24,645 bases of DNA, taken from contig CAJLVJ010000028.1 in NCBI GenBank assembly GCA_905210085.1, positions 1 to 24,645 of the forward strand, written 5' to 3'. This stretch comes from an uncultured Collinsella sp. Its GTDB lineage: Bacteria; Actinomycetota; Coriobacteriia; Coriobacteriales; Coriobacteriaceae. Positions within the stretch are counted from its first letter, which is position 1. Each line of letters opens with the position of its first letter. This document shows, piece by piece, positions 8,032 through 15,126 of this stretch. The notes beneath the pieces were generated by a model. It did not search any database. It saw nothing but the letters and a program-made list of their open reading frames with translations, and was not told the origin of the DNA. A program made the translations under genes and the position numbers.

Positions 8032-8074
8032 TGGTAGTAACAATGTGGTACCACTGTTCATCTGGTAGTAACCA
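8032..8074. promoter_or_regulatory. Cluster of GntR/NagR-type operators upstream of the PTS gene
   Basis: Three related sites occur in 43 bases: TGGTAGTAACAA (8032-8043), GTGGTACCAC (8045-8054) and TGGTAGTAACCA (8063-8074). The first and third share CTGGTAGTAAC exactly 31 bases apart, about three helical turns. TGGT-N4-ACCA fits the operator style of the GntR/HutC regulators NagR and DasR. A matching site, TGGTTACAACCA followed by the same AATTT, lies at the gntR promoter (10066-10077). A clear -35/-10 pair is not evident. Confidence 0.65.
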
Positions 8075-8385
8075 ATTTTGAGACGAAATCGAATGGAAAT
8101 TGCTGAGAATTAGTTTGGTAACGAAAGAAACGCACCATGTCTACCTGCAGAAATTACCGTTTACGGGCCAAAAATAACCGTTTGGCAACGATATAGTAAT
8201 TTGAACGAAATGTGGTGGACGTTTGAATTGAGTGTGTGCTACCGTACATACCAGCAACCCCAAATAGGGACTGGGTTGTCTAAGTTTGCGCACCAATGCC
8301 GGCAAGCGGAGAAGCCGGTATGCACAAGGCGCGGACATGGAACTCGTTGGTGAACAACGAAAGAAAGGTTGGAGGAGATACCAAT
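8075..8385 (+). other. AT-richer leader in front of the PTS permease
   Basis: About 310 bases without a gene separate the operators from the permease start, at visibly lower GC than the coding sequence. Two hairpins can be drawn: CAACCC (8255-8260) with GGGTTG (8273-8278), and ATGCCGGC (8296-8303) with GCCGGTAT (8314-8321, one G-T pair). Related strings TTACCGTTTACGG and ATAACCGTTTGG occur near 8155-8175. No terminator-antiterminator arrangement could be made out. If transcription starts near the operators, the message has a long untranslated leader. Confidence 0.35.
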
Positions 8386-9876
8386 ATGATGAAGTACCTC
8401 CAGAAGCTCGGCAAAGCGCTGATGCTTCCCGTCGCGGCGCTTCCCGTCGCAGGTATTCTTATGGGTGTGGGCTACCTGCTCGCTCCCGCAGTCATGGGTG
8501 CTGCCGGTGACACTACCGGTTTTGCCTATACCGCCGGTTTCCTGCTCATCAAGGCAGGCGGCGCTCTTATCGATAACATGGCCTGGCTGTTCGCAGTCGG
8601 CGCCGCTGTCGGCCTTGCCGACGATCACGATGGTACCGCTGGCCTCGCTGGCCTCGTCGCCTTCCTGATGATCCAGCAGCTCCTGAACCCCGCTGTTGTT
8701 GGCACCATTCGTGGTATGGACGCCGATGCTCAGACCGCTTGGCTTGCCACGACCGAGGGCATCGCGTTCTCCAAGATCGCTGGTAACTCCTTCATCGGTA
8801 TCCTGTCCGCCGTCATCGGTGGCACTTGCTACAACAAGTTCAAGGACACCCGTCTTCCCGACTGGCTGGCCTTCTTCTCCGGCAAGCGTTGCGTCGCCAT
8901 CATGACCGCCGTCATCTGCATCGTCGTCTCCGTCGTCCTGCTCTTTGCTTGGCCGCTCATCTTCGGTGCTCTTGTTGCTCTTGGTGAGGGTATCGCCGCC
9001 ATGGGTGGTATCGGCGCTGGCATCTACGCCTTCCTTAACCGCCTGCTCATCCCGACTGGTCTTCACCACGCACTCAACAACGTGTTCTGGTTCGACACCA
9101 TCGGCCTGGGCGATCTGACCCACTTCTGGGCTGGCGAGACCTCCGCTGACGTCAAGTGGAGCCTCGGTATGTACATGTCCGGCTTCTTCCCCTGCATGAT
9201 GTTCGGTATCCCGGGTGCTGCCCTGGCTATGGTTCAGACCGCTAAGAACAAGAAGGCTGCTATCGGCCTGGTTGTCTCCGCTGCTATCTGCGCCTTTGTC
9301 TGCGGCGTCACCGAGCCCTTCGAGTTCGGCTTCATGTTCCTGTGCTTCCCGCTCTACGTCGTGTACGCTGTCCTGTACGGCATCTTCACCATCATCACTT
9401 ACTATGTTGGTTTCCGTGCTGGCTTCTGCTTCTCCGCTGGTGCTACCGACCTCCTGTTCTCCTCTAGCCTCCCGGCTGCTGCCAACACCTGGATGATCAT
9501 CCCGCTGGGCATCGCTGCCTTCGTGGTCTTCTACCTCGTGTTCCGCTTCGCCATCACCAAGTTCAACCTCATGACCCCTGGTCGCGAGGATGAGGATGTC
9601 GAGGAGACCTCCGTTTCCGCCGCTGCTGGCGACGACAAGTTCGCCGCTCTGGCCGCCGCTGTTCTCGCTGCCGTCGGTGGCAAGGAGAACGTCAAGACCG
9701 TTGACTGCTGCGCTACTCGCCTGCGTTTCGAGCTTGGCGATTCCGAGCTGGTCGACGAGGCCGCCTGCAAGAAGGCCGGCGCTCTGGGTGTCATGAAGAT
9801 GGACAAGGGTGCTACCCAGGTCATCATCGGCACGCAGGTCCAGGCTGTTGCCGAGGAGCTCAAGAAGCTTCTCTAA
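8386..9876 (+). CDS. nagE: PTS EIICB permease, N-acetylglucosamine type
   Basis: Predicted 496-residue phosphotransferase permease that imports and phosphorylates an N-acetylhexosamine or glucose-type sugar. The EIIC domain (to ~residue 395) starts MMKYLQKLGKALMLPVAALP and contains PTGLHHALNNVFWFDTIG and VTEPFEFGFMFLCFPLY, as in the NagE/PtsG/MalX family. After a short linker, the EIIB domain (from ~420) has the phosphorylation site DCCATRLRFEL, with Cys442 the likely phospho-acceptor. There is no EIIA domain, so a separate EIIA-Glc protein is needed. GGAGGAG at 8371-8377 fixes ATG 8386. The neighbouring GntR repressor and nagA, with shared operator motifs, make N-acetylglucosamine the most likely substrate; glucose cannot be excluded from sequence alone. 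Confidence 0.85.
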   Translation: MMKYLQKLGKALMLPVAALPVAGILMGVGYLLAPAVMGAAGDTTGFAYTAGFLLIKAGGALIDNMAWLFAVGAAVGLADDHDGTAGLAGLVAFLMIQQLLNPAVVGTIRGMDADAQTAWLATTEGIAFSKIAGNSFIGILSAVIGGTCYNKFKDTRLPDWLAFFSGKRCVAIMTAVICIVVSVVLLFAWPLIFGALVALGEGIAAMGGIGAGIYAFLNRLLIPTGLHHALNNVFWFDTIGLGDLTHFWAGETSADVKWSLGMYMSGFFPCMMFGIPGAALAMVQTAKNKKAAIGLVVSAAICAFVCGVTEPFEFGFMFLCFPLYVVYAVLYGIFTIITYYVGFRAGFCFSAGATDLLFSSSLPAAANTWMIIPLGIAAFVVFYLVFRFAITKFNLMTPGREDEDVEETSVSAAAGDDKFAALAAAVLAAVGGKENVKTVDCCATRLRFELGDSELVDEAACKKAGALGVMKMDKGATQVIIGTQVQAVAEELKKLL

Positions 9877-9902
9877 GCCTCAAAGACGTATCTGTCTTGC
9901 AA

Positions 9903-9936
9903 AGGGTCGTCCCGCTCCGCGGGGGCGGCCCTTTTT
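9903..9936 (+). terminator. Rho-independent terminator after the PTS permease
   Basis: AGGGTCGTCCCGC pairs with GCGGGGGCGGCCCT (two G-T pairs and one bulge) around TCC, followed by TTTTT. The permease is therefore a separate transcript from gntR. Confidence 0.9.
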
Positions 9937-10046
9937 GCTACCTCAATACTTGATGCAGCGATGTAATTGGTATTACAGTGCGCAGACTATCATCCGGCAA
10001 ACAATATCGAAATTTGCGGGTTGACCTGCTGTTATTCCATTAAAAC

Positions 10047-10077
10047 TGCTATAGTACGTGGTGTCTGGTTACAACCA
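10047..10077 (+). promoter_or_regulatory. Extended -10 promoter with overlapping operator for gntR
   Basis: TGCTATAGT (10047-10055) is an extended -10 element. The operator TGGTTACAACCA (10066-10077) begins about 10 bases downstream, covering the expected start of transcription. Such placement would give autorepression by the encoded GntR protein. Upstream, TTGACC at 10021 is too far away to serve as a standard -35. Confidence 0.6.
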
Positions 10078-10108
10078 ATTTCGAGTCATTTATCCGGCAG
10101 GTATCATT

Positions 10109-10840
10109 ATGGCAATGGGAGCGCGCAAACAACCTCTGTACGATCAGCTCGTCGATTTGCTGACCGATAAAATCGATCACGAGCTTCGACCCGGCGACTA
10201 TTTGCCGTCTGAGCGTGACCTGTCGGAGCGCTACGGGCTTTCGCGTACGACGGTTCGTCTTGCCCTGCAGGAGCTTGAGCGCCTTGGCTTGGTGGTTCGT
10301 CAGCGCGGCCGTGGAACCATGGTGTGCGACCGCTCTCTACAAACGGCAAACCTCACGCAAACCTATAGCTTTACCGAGCAGATGAAGGCGATCGGCCGTG
10401 TGCCCAAGACGACGATTCTTGAGTTTACCGAGGTCGAGGCTGACAAGAATATTGCTGTAGAGATGAATGCGCGTCTGGGAGAGCGTCTGTACAAAATCAA
10501 GCGCCTGCGTATGGCCGATGGTGTGCCGCTGATGATTGAGTGCACGTATCTGCCAAGCCGCAAGTTCTTTGCGCTTAAGCGCCCCATGATCGAGAACAAA
10601 TCGCTGTACGACATGATCGAGCAGGACTTTCACGAGAAAGTTCGCGTGGCAGAGGAAGAATTCTACGCGAGTATCGCTCGCCATTCCGACGCTCGTCTGC
10701 TCGAGATTGCCGAAGGAGCACCGGTCCTGGATTTGATTCGCACCACATATGACATGAACAACGAGGTCATCGAGTATACGCGTTCGGTTGCGCGTGCCGA
10801 CCAGTTTAAGTACAAGGTCTACCACAACCGCGCAGTCTAG
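10109..10840 (+). CDS. GntR-family (HutC/UTRA) regulator of the amino-sugar genes
   Basis: Predicted 243-residue repressor. Residues ~8-75 are the GntR winged helix (PLYDQLVDLL, LPSERDLSERYGLSRTTVRL, ELERLGLVVRQRGRGT). Residues ~95-235 are a UTRA ligand domain (KIKRLRMADGVPLMIECTYL). NagR/DasR relatives bind TGGT-N4-ACCA and are released by glucosamine-6-phosphate or GlcNAc-6-phosphate. Sites of that type sit on its own promoter and upstream of the PTS permease. The start is taken as ATG 10109, because the upstream open frame (GTG 10058) would translate the operator itself; ATG 10115 is an alternative. It lies between nagE and nagA, so local control of uptake and deacetylation is inferred. 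Confidence 0.88.
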   Translation: MAMGARKQPLYDQLVDLLTDKIDHELRPGDYLPSERDLSERYGLSRTTVRLALQELERLGLVVRQRGRGTMVCDRSLQTANLTQTYSFTEQMKAIGRVPKTTILEFTEVEADKNIAVEMNARLGERLYKIKRLRMADGVPLMIECTYLPSRKFFALKRPMIENKSLYDMIEQDFHEKVRVAEEEFYASIARHSDARLLEIAEGAPVLDLIRTTYDMNNEVIEYTRSVARADQFKYKVYHNRAV

Positions 10841-10983
10841 AGTTATTGGGTATAAACGGCTTGGCGTGTTTTGCGGCGGGTGCAAAATATACCAAGCGGT
10901 AGAAGGCAACGAACAATCGCTCGAATTAACAATGCAGTGGTTTTTGATCCGCCCTAAAATGCACTGCGGGTACGGGAGCATAG

Positions 10984-12153
10984 ATGAGCACGTATGCTAT
11001 CAAGGCCGACAAGTTCTTTTTGCCGGCGGGGCCGCAGCTGGGCGGCTACCTCATGGTCGAAGACGGCGTCTTTGGCGTTTGGCAGGCCGATGAGCCCGCT
11101 TGTGAGATCAAAGATTATTCGGGTACATGGATTGCGCCGGGCATGGTGGACACCCATATCCATGGCTTCTATAACCATGCCACGACCGATAACGATGCCG
11201 AGGGCATCAACATCAGCTCGACCGAGCTCGCACGTCGTGGTACCACCAGCTGGCTTCCCACGACCTTTACCGACGGCGTGGAGCAGATTAAGGACGCCTG
11301 CGCCGCCATTGCACAGGCGGACGAAGAGCGTGGCCCCGAGTTCTGCGGTGCTCGTATTCAGGGCATCTACCTGGAGGGCCCGTTCTTTACCATGAAGCAC
11401 GTGGGTGCCCAGAACCCCGCTTACCTGATCGACCCATCCGAGGAAGTTTTTGACGAGTGGCAGGAGGCCGCCGGCGGTCGTATCGTCAAGAGCGCCATGG
11501 CGGCCGAGCGTGACGGCGCCGCCGCTTACGCCGCGGCTCTGAGCGCCAAGGGCGTCGTGACCTGCATCGGCCACTCCGATGCCACCTATGATGAGTGCGC
11601 CGCCGCCATCAATGCTGGCGCCAGCTGCTTTACGCATACCTACAACGGCCAGCGCGGTCTGCATCACCGTGAGCCCGGTGTCGTCGGGGCCGCTATGACC
11701 ACGCCCAACACCTATGCCGAGATCATCTGCGATGGCAAACATGTGAACCCTGCTGCTATCAAGGCCCTGCTGCAGGCCAAGGGCTGGCAGCACACGGTAC
11801 TGATCACCGACTGCCTGGGTTGCGGCGGCATGCCCGAAGGAAAGTACACCAGCGGTGGCATGGATGTCATTATGAAGGACAACCTTTGCTGGCTTGCCGA
11901 TGGCTCTGCTATCGCCGGCTCGGTGCTCACGCTCGCGCAGGGCGTCAAGAACATCGTCGACTGGGGTCTTGCGAGCGCCGATATCGCCATTCGCATGGCG
12001 ACCGAGGTACCCGCGCGTTCTGCTCACGTCGAGGATAAATGTGGCAGCATTATGCCTGGCCGCAATGCCGACTTTGTTGTGTTCAATCCCGACCTTACCC
12101 TGGTCGAGACGTATGTGGGTGGCAACAGCGTCGGTAATGCGTTTGCCGAGTAG
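10984..12153 (+). CDS. nagA: N-acetylglucosamine-6-phosphate deacetylase
   Basis: Predicted 389-residue amidohydrolase that would convert GlcNAc-6-phosphate to glucosamine-6-phosphate and acetate in the cytoplasm. Visible metal and active-site positions are H58-x-H60 (MVDTHIHG), E131 (YLEGPF), H197 (IGHSDAT), H218 (FTHTYN), DGKHVNP at 250-256 and D276 (ITDCLGCGG). The segments HTYNGQRGLHHREPG and ITDCLGCGG differ from the more usual HLFNAM and TDAM versions, so this is a divergent NagA. GGGAG at 10974-10978 supports the start. The 143-base gap after gntR holds weak inverted repeats (GCTTGG/CCAAGC; GCAGTG/CACTGC) but no clear operator. A damaged second copy of its 3' end lies near 14471. Confidence 0.88.
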   Translation: MSTYAIKADKFFLPAGPQLGGYLMVEDGVFGVWQADEPACEIKDYSGTWIAPGMVDTHIHGFYNHATTDNDAEGINISSTELARRGTTSWLPTTFTDGVEQIKDACAAIAQADEERGPEFCGARIQGIYLEGPFFTMKHVGAQNPAYLIDPSEEVFDEWQEAAGGRIVKSAMAAERDGAAAYAAALSAKGVVTCIGHSDATYDECAAAINAGASCFTHTYNGQRGLHHREPGVVGAAMTTPNTYAEIICDGKHVNPAAIKALLQAKGWQHTVLITDCLGCGGMPEGKYTSGGMDVIMKDNLCWLADGSAIAGSVLTLAQGVKNIVDWGLASADIAIRMATEVPARSAHVEDKCGSIMPGRNADFVVFNPDLTLVETYVGGNSVGNAFAE

Positions 12154-12185
12154 TCGCCAAAGAAACGATCTGAGAGGGGATTTAG

Positions 12186-12659
12186 ATGATTTACGGTGCA
12201 TTGGGCGATATCGAGGAGTACCGCGGAATGCTCAAGGGCCTCGACGTGCTGATCGACTGGCTCGAGGAGAACGACCCGGCGCAGCTCGAGGTCGGCAGCC
12301 ATCCGATTCTGGGCGATAAGGTCTTTGCGAACGTCATGGCTCCCACGACGCGTCCCGAGGCCGAGGCTCACTACGAGACGCATCAGCGCTATCACGACCT
12401 GCAGATCGATGTCGAGGGTCGCGAGGCCTTTAAGGTTGCCACGGGCAGCCTGACGCTGGTCCAGGAGTTTGACGAGAAGGACGACTACGATCTGGTCGAT
12501 TCCGACGCCTCGATCGCCGGCGATCTTGCCGACGACAAGTTCGCGCTGTTCGTTGCCGGCGAGCCTCACATGCCCACACTCGAGTTCCCGGGCGATGGCG
12601 CACAGCCGGTCAAGAAGATCTGCTTTAAGCTGCTTGCAGACGCTTACTGGGAGGAGTAA
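12186..12659 (+). CDS. YhcH/YjgK/YiaL (EbgC-like) family protein
   Basis: Predicted 157-residue cupin-fold protein. Family marks are MIYGALGDIEEY at the start, HYETHQRYHDLQIDVEG in the middle, GEPHMP, and VKKICFKLLADAYW at the end. Relatives occur with sialic-acid, beta-galactoside and amino-sugar genes; some members of this family have been assigned sugar anomerase activity, for example on sialic acid. Substrate here is unknown, but its position 32 bases after nagA, with GAGGGG before ATG 12186, argues for a role in the same amino-sugar catabolism. The long hairpin after its stop is probably the transcript end. The last ten codons recur, slightly changed, at 14598-14630. Confidence 0.85.
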   Translation: MIYGALGDIEEYRGMLKGLDVLIDWLEENDPAQLEVGSHPILGDKVFANVMAPTTRPEAEAHYETHQRYHDLQIDVEGREAFKVATGSLTLVQEFDEKDDYDLVDSDASIAGDLADDKFALFVAGEPHMPTLEFPGDGAQPVKKICFKLLADAYWEE

Positions 12660-12690
12660 CGCGCTGCTCGGCTGAGTTGTTCGCCTGATG

Positions 12691-12768
12691 GCGTGATTCC
12701 CCTAGGGAAATCACGCAAGGACCCCGCCAAACGTGATTCCCCTAGGGGAAACACATTTGGCGGGGTCC
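12691..12768 (+). repeat. Compound palindromic element, copy A (terminator-like)
   Basis: First comes a 26-bp near-palindrome (12691-12716) with CCTAGG at its centre. A long hairpin follows: outer arms GGACCCCGCCAAA (12719-12731) and TTTGGCGGGGTCC (12756-12768) enclose a second near-palindrome (12733-12754), also centred on CCTAGG. It begins 31 bases after the yhcH stop. The same architecture recurs at 14662-14742, so this is a repeat family that may also terminate transcription. No T-run follows this copy. Confidence 0.8.
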
Positions 12769-12770
12769 TT

Positions 12771-13442
12771 CGCCACGGGTTTGCGCGCAAACAGGAGTGG
12801 AAGCTGCTGAGCCAGAGCGAGAACGAGCTGGCGATGTGCCTGGATTCGGAGGATAACGCGGCGCTGCTGAGCGATTATCCCTACCCGTTTAAGCTTGTCG
12901 CTCGTTATACGCTCGAGGACGCTGCTGTGCGCGTCTCCTATGAGGTGACCAACGAGGGAACCGAGGACATGCCGTTCTTTATCGGCGGTCATCCCGGCTT
13001 TAGGTGTCCGCTCGATGAGGGCGAGGCCTATACGGACTACGAGTTGCGCTTTGAGAAGGACGAGGCTGCGGAGCTTTGCACTGCCGTCCCCTCGACTGGC
13101 TTGATTGACGTGACCAATCGCTCCAAGAACCCCATGGTGGGAAAGACACTGCCTCTGTCGCATGAGCTCTTCGATTTTGCGGAGACCATCTTTGACGTGC
13201 TCGAGAGCCGTCAGGTCACGCTTTCCAAAAAGGGCGAGGACAAGGGCGTCCGCCTGAGCTTTGAGGGCTTCCCATATCTCATTGTGTGGAGCAAGCCCGA
13301 GGGCGATTTTGTGGCGGTTGAGCCTTGGGGCGGCCTTTCGACCTGCTCCGATGAGGACGACGTGCTTGAGCATAAGCGCGGCTGCCTTGTCGCCAAGCCC
13401 AAGGAGACCGTCGTTCGCTCGTTCACGATTGAGATTCTGTAA
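12771..13442 (+). pseudogene. lacX: 5'-truncated LacX-like aldose-1-epimerase family gene
   Basis: Homology to LacX/aldose-epimerase-like proteins starts abruptly at RHGFARKQEW, three bases after the hairpin element ends, and runs to a normal C terminus. Sequences around both likely catalytic positions remain: IGGHPGF (His) and FVAVEPWGG (Glu). Full-length relatives have roughly 70-80 more N-terminal residues, including the first beta-strands, and these are missing. The frame is open upstream to ATG 12693, but that would translate the hairpin and has no ribosome-binding site. The best reading is a gene truncated by rearrangement, with no internal stop or frameshift yet. A shorter product from a cryptic start cannot be excluded. 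Confidence 0.75.
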
Positions 13443-13501
13443 TTCCGTTTTGTCGACTCGTATCGCGAGGCATAAGGAGCCTGCGAGATAAGGAGCTAAA
13501 A

Positions 13502-14437
13502 ATGATCCTCACCGTTACGATGAACCCGTCTGTTGATACGCGCTATCAGCTCGATGAGCTCGTTATCGACGACGTCAACCGTGTGACGCCCGAAAAGACC
13601 GCCGGCGGCAAGGGCCTCAACGTGGCCCGTGTGCTGGGTCAGCTGGGCGACGACGTTGTGGCAACCGGTTTGCTCGGCGGCCACATGGGCGCCTACATGG
13701 CTGAGCTTATGGACGCCAACGGTATTAACAACGACTTTGTGCCCATCAAGGGCGAGACTCGCATTTGCCTCAACATCCTCCACGCCGGCAACCAGACCGA
13801 GCTGCTCGAGAGCGGCCCGACAATTGCCCCCGAGGAGCTCGATGCCTTTACCGCCAAGTTTACTGAGCTTGCGGGCAAGGCCGACGTTGTCACCATCTCG
13901 GGTTCGCTGCCCCGCGGTGTCGAGGCAGGCTACTATGCCAAGATCACGGGCATTGCCGAGAACGCCGGAGCCAAGGTGCTGCTCGATACCTCGGGTGCTT
14001 CGCTCGAGGCCGCCCTTAAGTCCGAAATTAAACCCGAGCTGGTCAAGCCTAACCTGACCGAGATCAACGGCCTTCTGGGCACGAGCTTTACCACCGACGA
14101 TGTGGACGAGCTCCGCGCCGCGCTCGCCTCTGATGCCCGCTTCTCCGATATCCCCTGGGTCGTCGTATCCATGGGTGCTGCCGGCTCCGTTGGCTTCCAC
14201 AATGGCCGTGCGTTCCGCGCAAAGACGCCCGATATCCCCGCCGTTAACGCTACGGGCTCTGGCGATTCGACCATTGCCGGCTTCGCACATGCGATTGCTG
14301 CTGGCGCGGATGACGAGACGGTCCTGCGTACCGCCAACACCTGCGGCAAGCTCAATGCCATGGATCCCATGACTGGCCACTTGGTTATGGATCGTTGGGA
14401 CGAGGTCTACAACGGCGTCGTCGTAACCGAGCTGTAG
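13502..14437 (+). CDS. lacC: LacC-type sugar-phosphate kinase (PfkB family)
   Basis: Predicted 311-residue ribokinase/PfkB kinase. The N terminus (MILTVTMNPSVDTRYQLDEL) and PEKTAGGKGLNVARVLGQLG (residues 30-49) match the tagatose-6-phosphate kinase / 1-phosphofructokinase branch. TISGSLPRGV (131-140) and KPNLTEI follow, and the anion-hole and catalytic motif NATGSGDS has D255 as base. LacC phosphorylates tagatose-6-phosphate to the 1,6-bisphosphate in the lactose/galactose PTS pathway, which fits lacG and lacE elsewhere in the window; fructose-1-phosphate kinase is the main alternative. AAGGAG lies before ATG 13502. The partner aldolase LacD is absent nearby. The gene appears intact but sits between two copies of a repeat. 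Confidence 0.8.
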   Translation: MILTVTMNPSVDTRYQLDELVIDDVNRVTPEKTAGGKGLNVARVLGQLGDDVVATGLLGGHMGAYMAELMDANGINNDFVPIKGETRICLNILHAGNQTELLESGPTIAPEELDAFTAKFTELAGKADVVTISGSLPRGVEAGYYAKITGIAENAGAKVLLDTSGASLEAALKSEIKPELVKPNLTEINGLLGTSFTTDDVDELRAALASDARFSDIPWVVVSMGAAGSVGFHNGRAFRAKTPDIPAVNATGSGDSTIAGFAHAIAAGADDETVLRTANTCGKLNAMDPMTGHLVMDRWDEVYNGVVVTEL

Positions 14438-14452
14438 GAGCTCGGGTGTCGG

Positions 14453-14599
14453 CCCCGGCGTCGCTTGCTGGTTCATGTCGACGACAAGTGCAGCAGCATG
14501 CCGGGTCGCGACGCCGACTTTGTCGTGTTCAATCCCGACCTTACCCTGGTCGAGACGCGGGTGTGCGGCAACAGCTTTGGTAATGCGTTCGCCGAGTAA
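14453..14599 (+). pseudogene. Remnant of a second nagA 3' end
   Basis: From 14471 the sequence encodes 42 codons matching the last 43 residues of the intact NagA (MPGRDADFVVFNPDLTLVET, ending GNAFAE and stop), with 35 identical residues, 7 changes and one lost codon. Weaker DNA similarity starts near 14453. There is no start, no N-terminal part and no ribosome-binding site, so it is a dead fragment. It begins 16 bases after the lacC stop. Confidence 0.88.
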
Positions 14600-14630
14600 G
14601 CTGCTTGCCGACGCTTACTGGCAGAAGTAA
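14598..14630 (+). pseudogene. Remnant of a second yhcH 3' end, fused to the nagA remnant
   Basis: Codons for KLLADAYWQK then stop match the last ten residues of the intact YhcH (KLLADAYWEE). The fragment starts within the stop codon of the nagA remnant (TAAG shared at the joint). A deletion between the duplicated genes must therefore have removed nearly all of yhcH. The downstream flank also matches that of the intact yhcH, up to and through the palindromic element. Confidence 0.82.
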
Positions 14631-14661
14631 AGAACCACTCGGTGGAGCTGTTCGTCTGATG

Positions 14662-14742
14662 GCGTGATTCCCCTAGGAGAATCACGCTACAACCCCGCCA
14701 AGCGTGTTTTCCCTAGGAGAATCACATTTGGCGGGGTTTTTT
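14662..14742 (+). repeat. Compound palindromic element, copy B, with terminator T-run
   Basis: Same layout as the copy at 12691. A 26-bp near-palindrome (14662-14687) with CCTAGG at its centre is followed by AACCCCGCCAA (14691-14701) pairing with TTGGCGGGGTT (14728-14738) around another CCTAGG-centred palindrome. A run of six T follows, so this copy should terminate lacC-side transcription. Confidence 0.82.
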
Positions 14743-14809
14743 GATTTCGGGCGGGAAGCGATCGACGTGGCGATACATGGGTTGGCGCACATGCACTCAA
14801 ATCGGCAAC

Positions 14810-14831
14810 AAAAAAGCCGCCCGAAGGCGGC
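14810..14831 (-). terminator. Terminator of the tRNA-Thr transcript
   Basis: Read on the minus strand, GCCGCC-TTCG-GGCGGC is followed by six T. It lies 13 bases beyond the CCA end of the tRNA. Confidence 0.9.
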
Positions 14832-14843
14832 TGTCTTGTGCAA

Positions 14844-14919
14844 TGGAGCCAGCGACCGGGCTCGAACCGGTGACCCCCGCTTTACGAGAGCGGTGCTCTA
14901 CCAACTGAGCTACGCTGGC
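14844..14919 (-). tRNA. tRNA-Thr (anticodon CGT)
   Basis: Minus-strand cloverleaf. The acceptor stem is GCCAGCG with CGCTGGC, the D-arm contains AGCTCAGTTGGTAGAGC, the anticodon stem is CCGCT/AGCGG with loop CTCGTAA, and the T-arm carries GGTTCGAGCCC. The anticodon CGT is at 14884-14886 and reads ACG. The 3' CCA is encoded (14844-14846). No intron or irregular stem is seen. Confidence 0.96.
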
Positions 14920-15126
14920 GGCCATGTGGTGACGCAGCTGAGGCGTCAACGGCTGTCTATGATACGGGACATCGCAAATCCGCGCAAGTGTTCTGGCGGC
15001 TTTTCTCACTTTAAATGCACTAATATTGGAGACGTGATGTCTGCGGCACCCATTTGGCGCTTGACCTGCTGTCGAGTTGGCTGCCGGCGTCCTGTTCGTA
15101 TGGATGTCGAGCGAAACGAGGCGGCG

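Noticed and set aside
12693..12770. Start of the epimerase-like gene at ATG 12693
   Set aside because: These codons are the hairpin element itself, no ribosome-binding site is present, and the family homology starts only at 12771.
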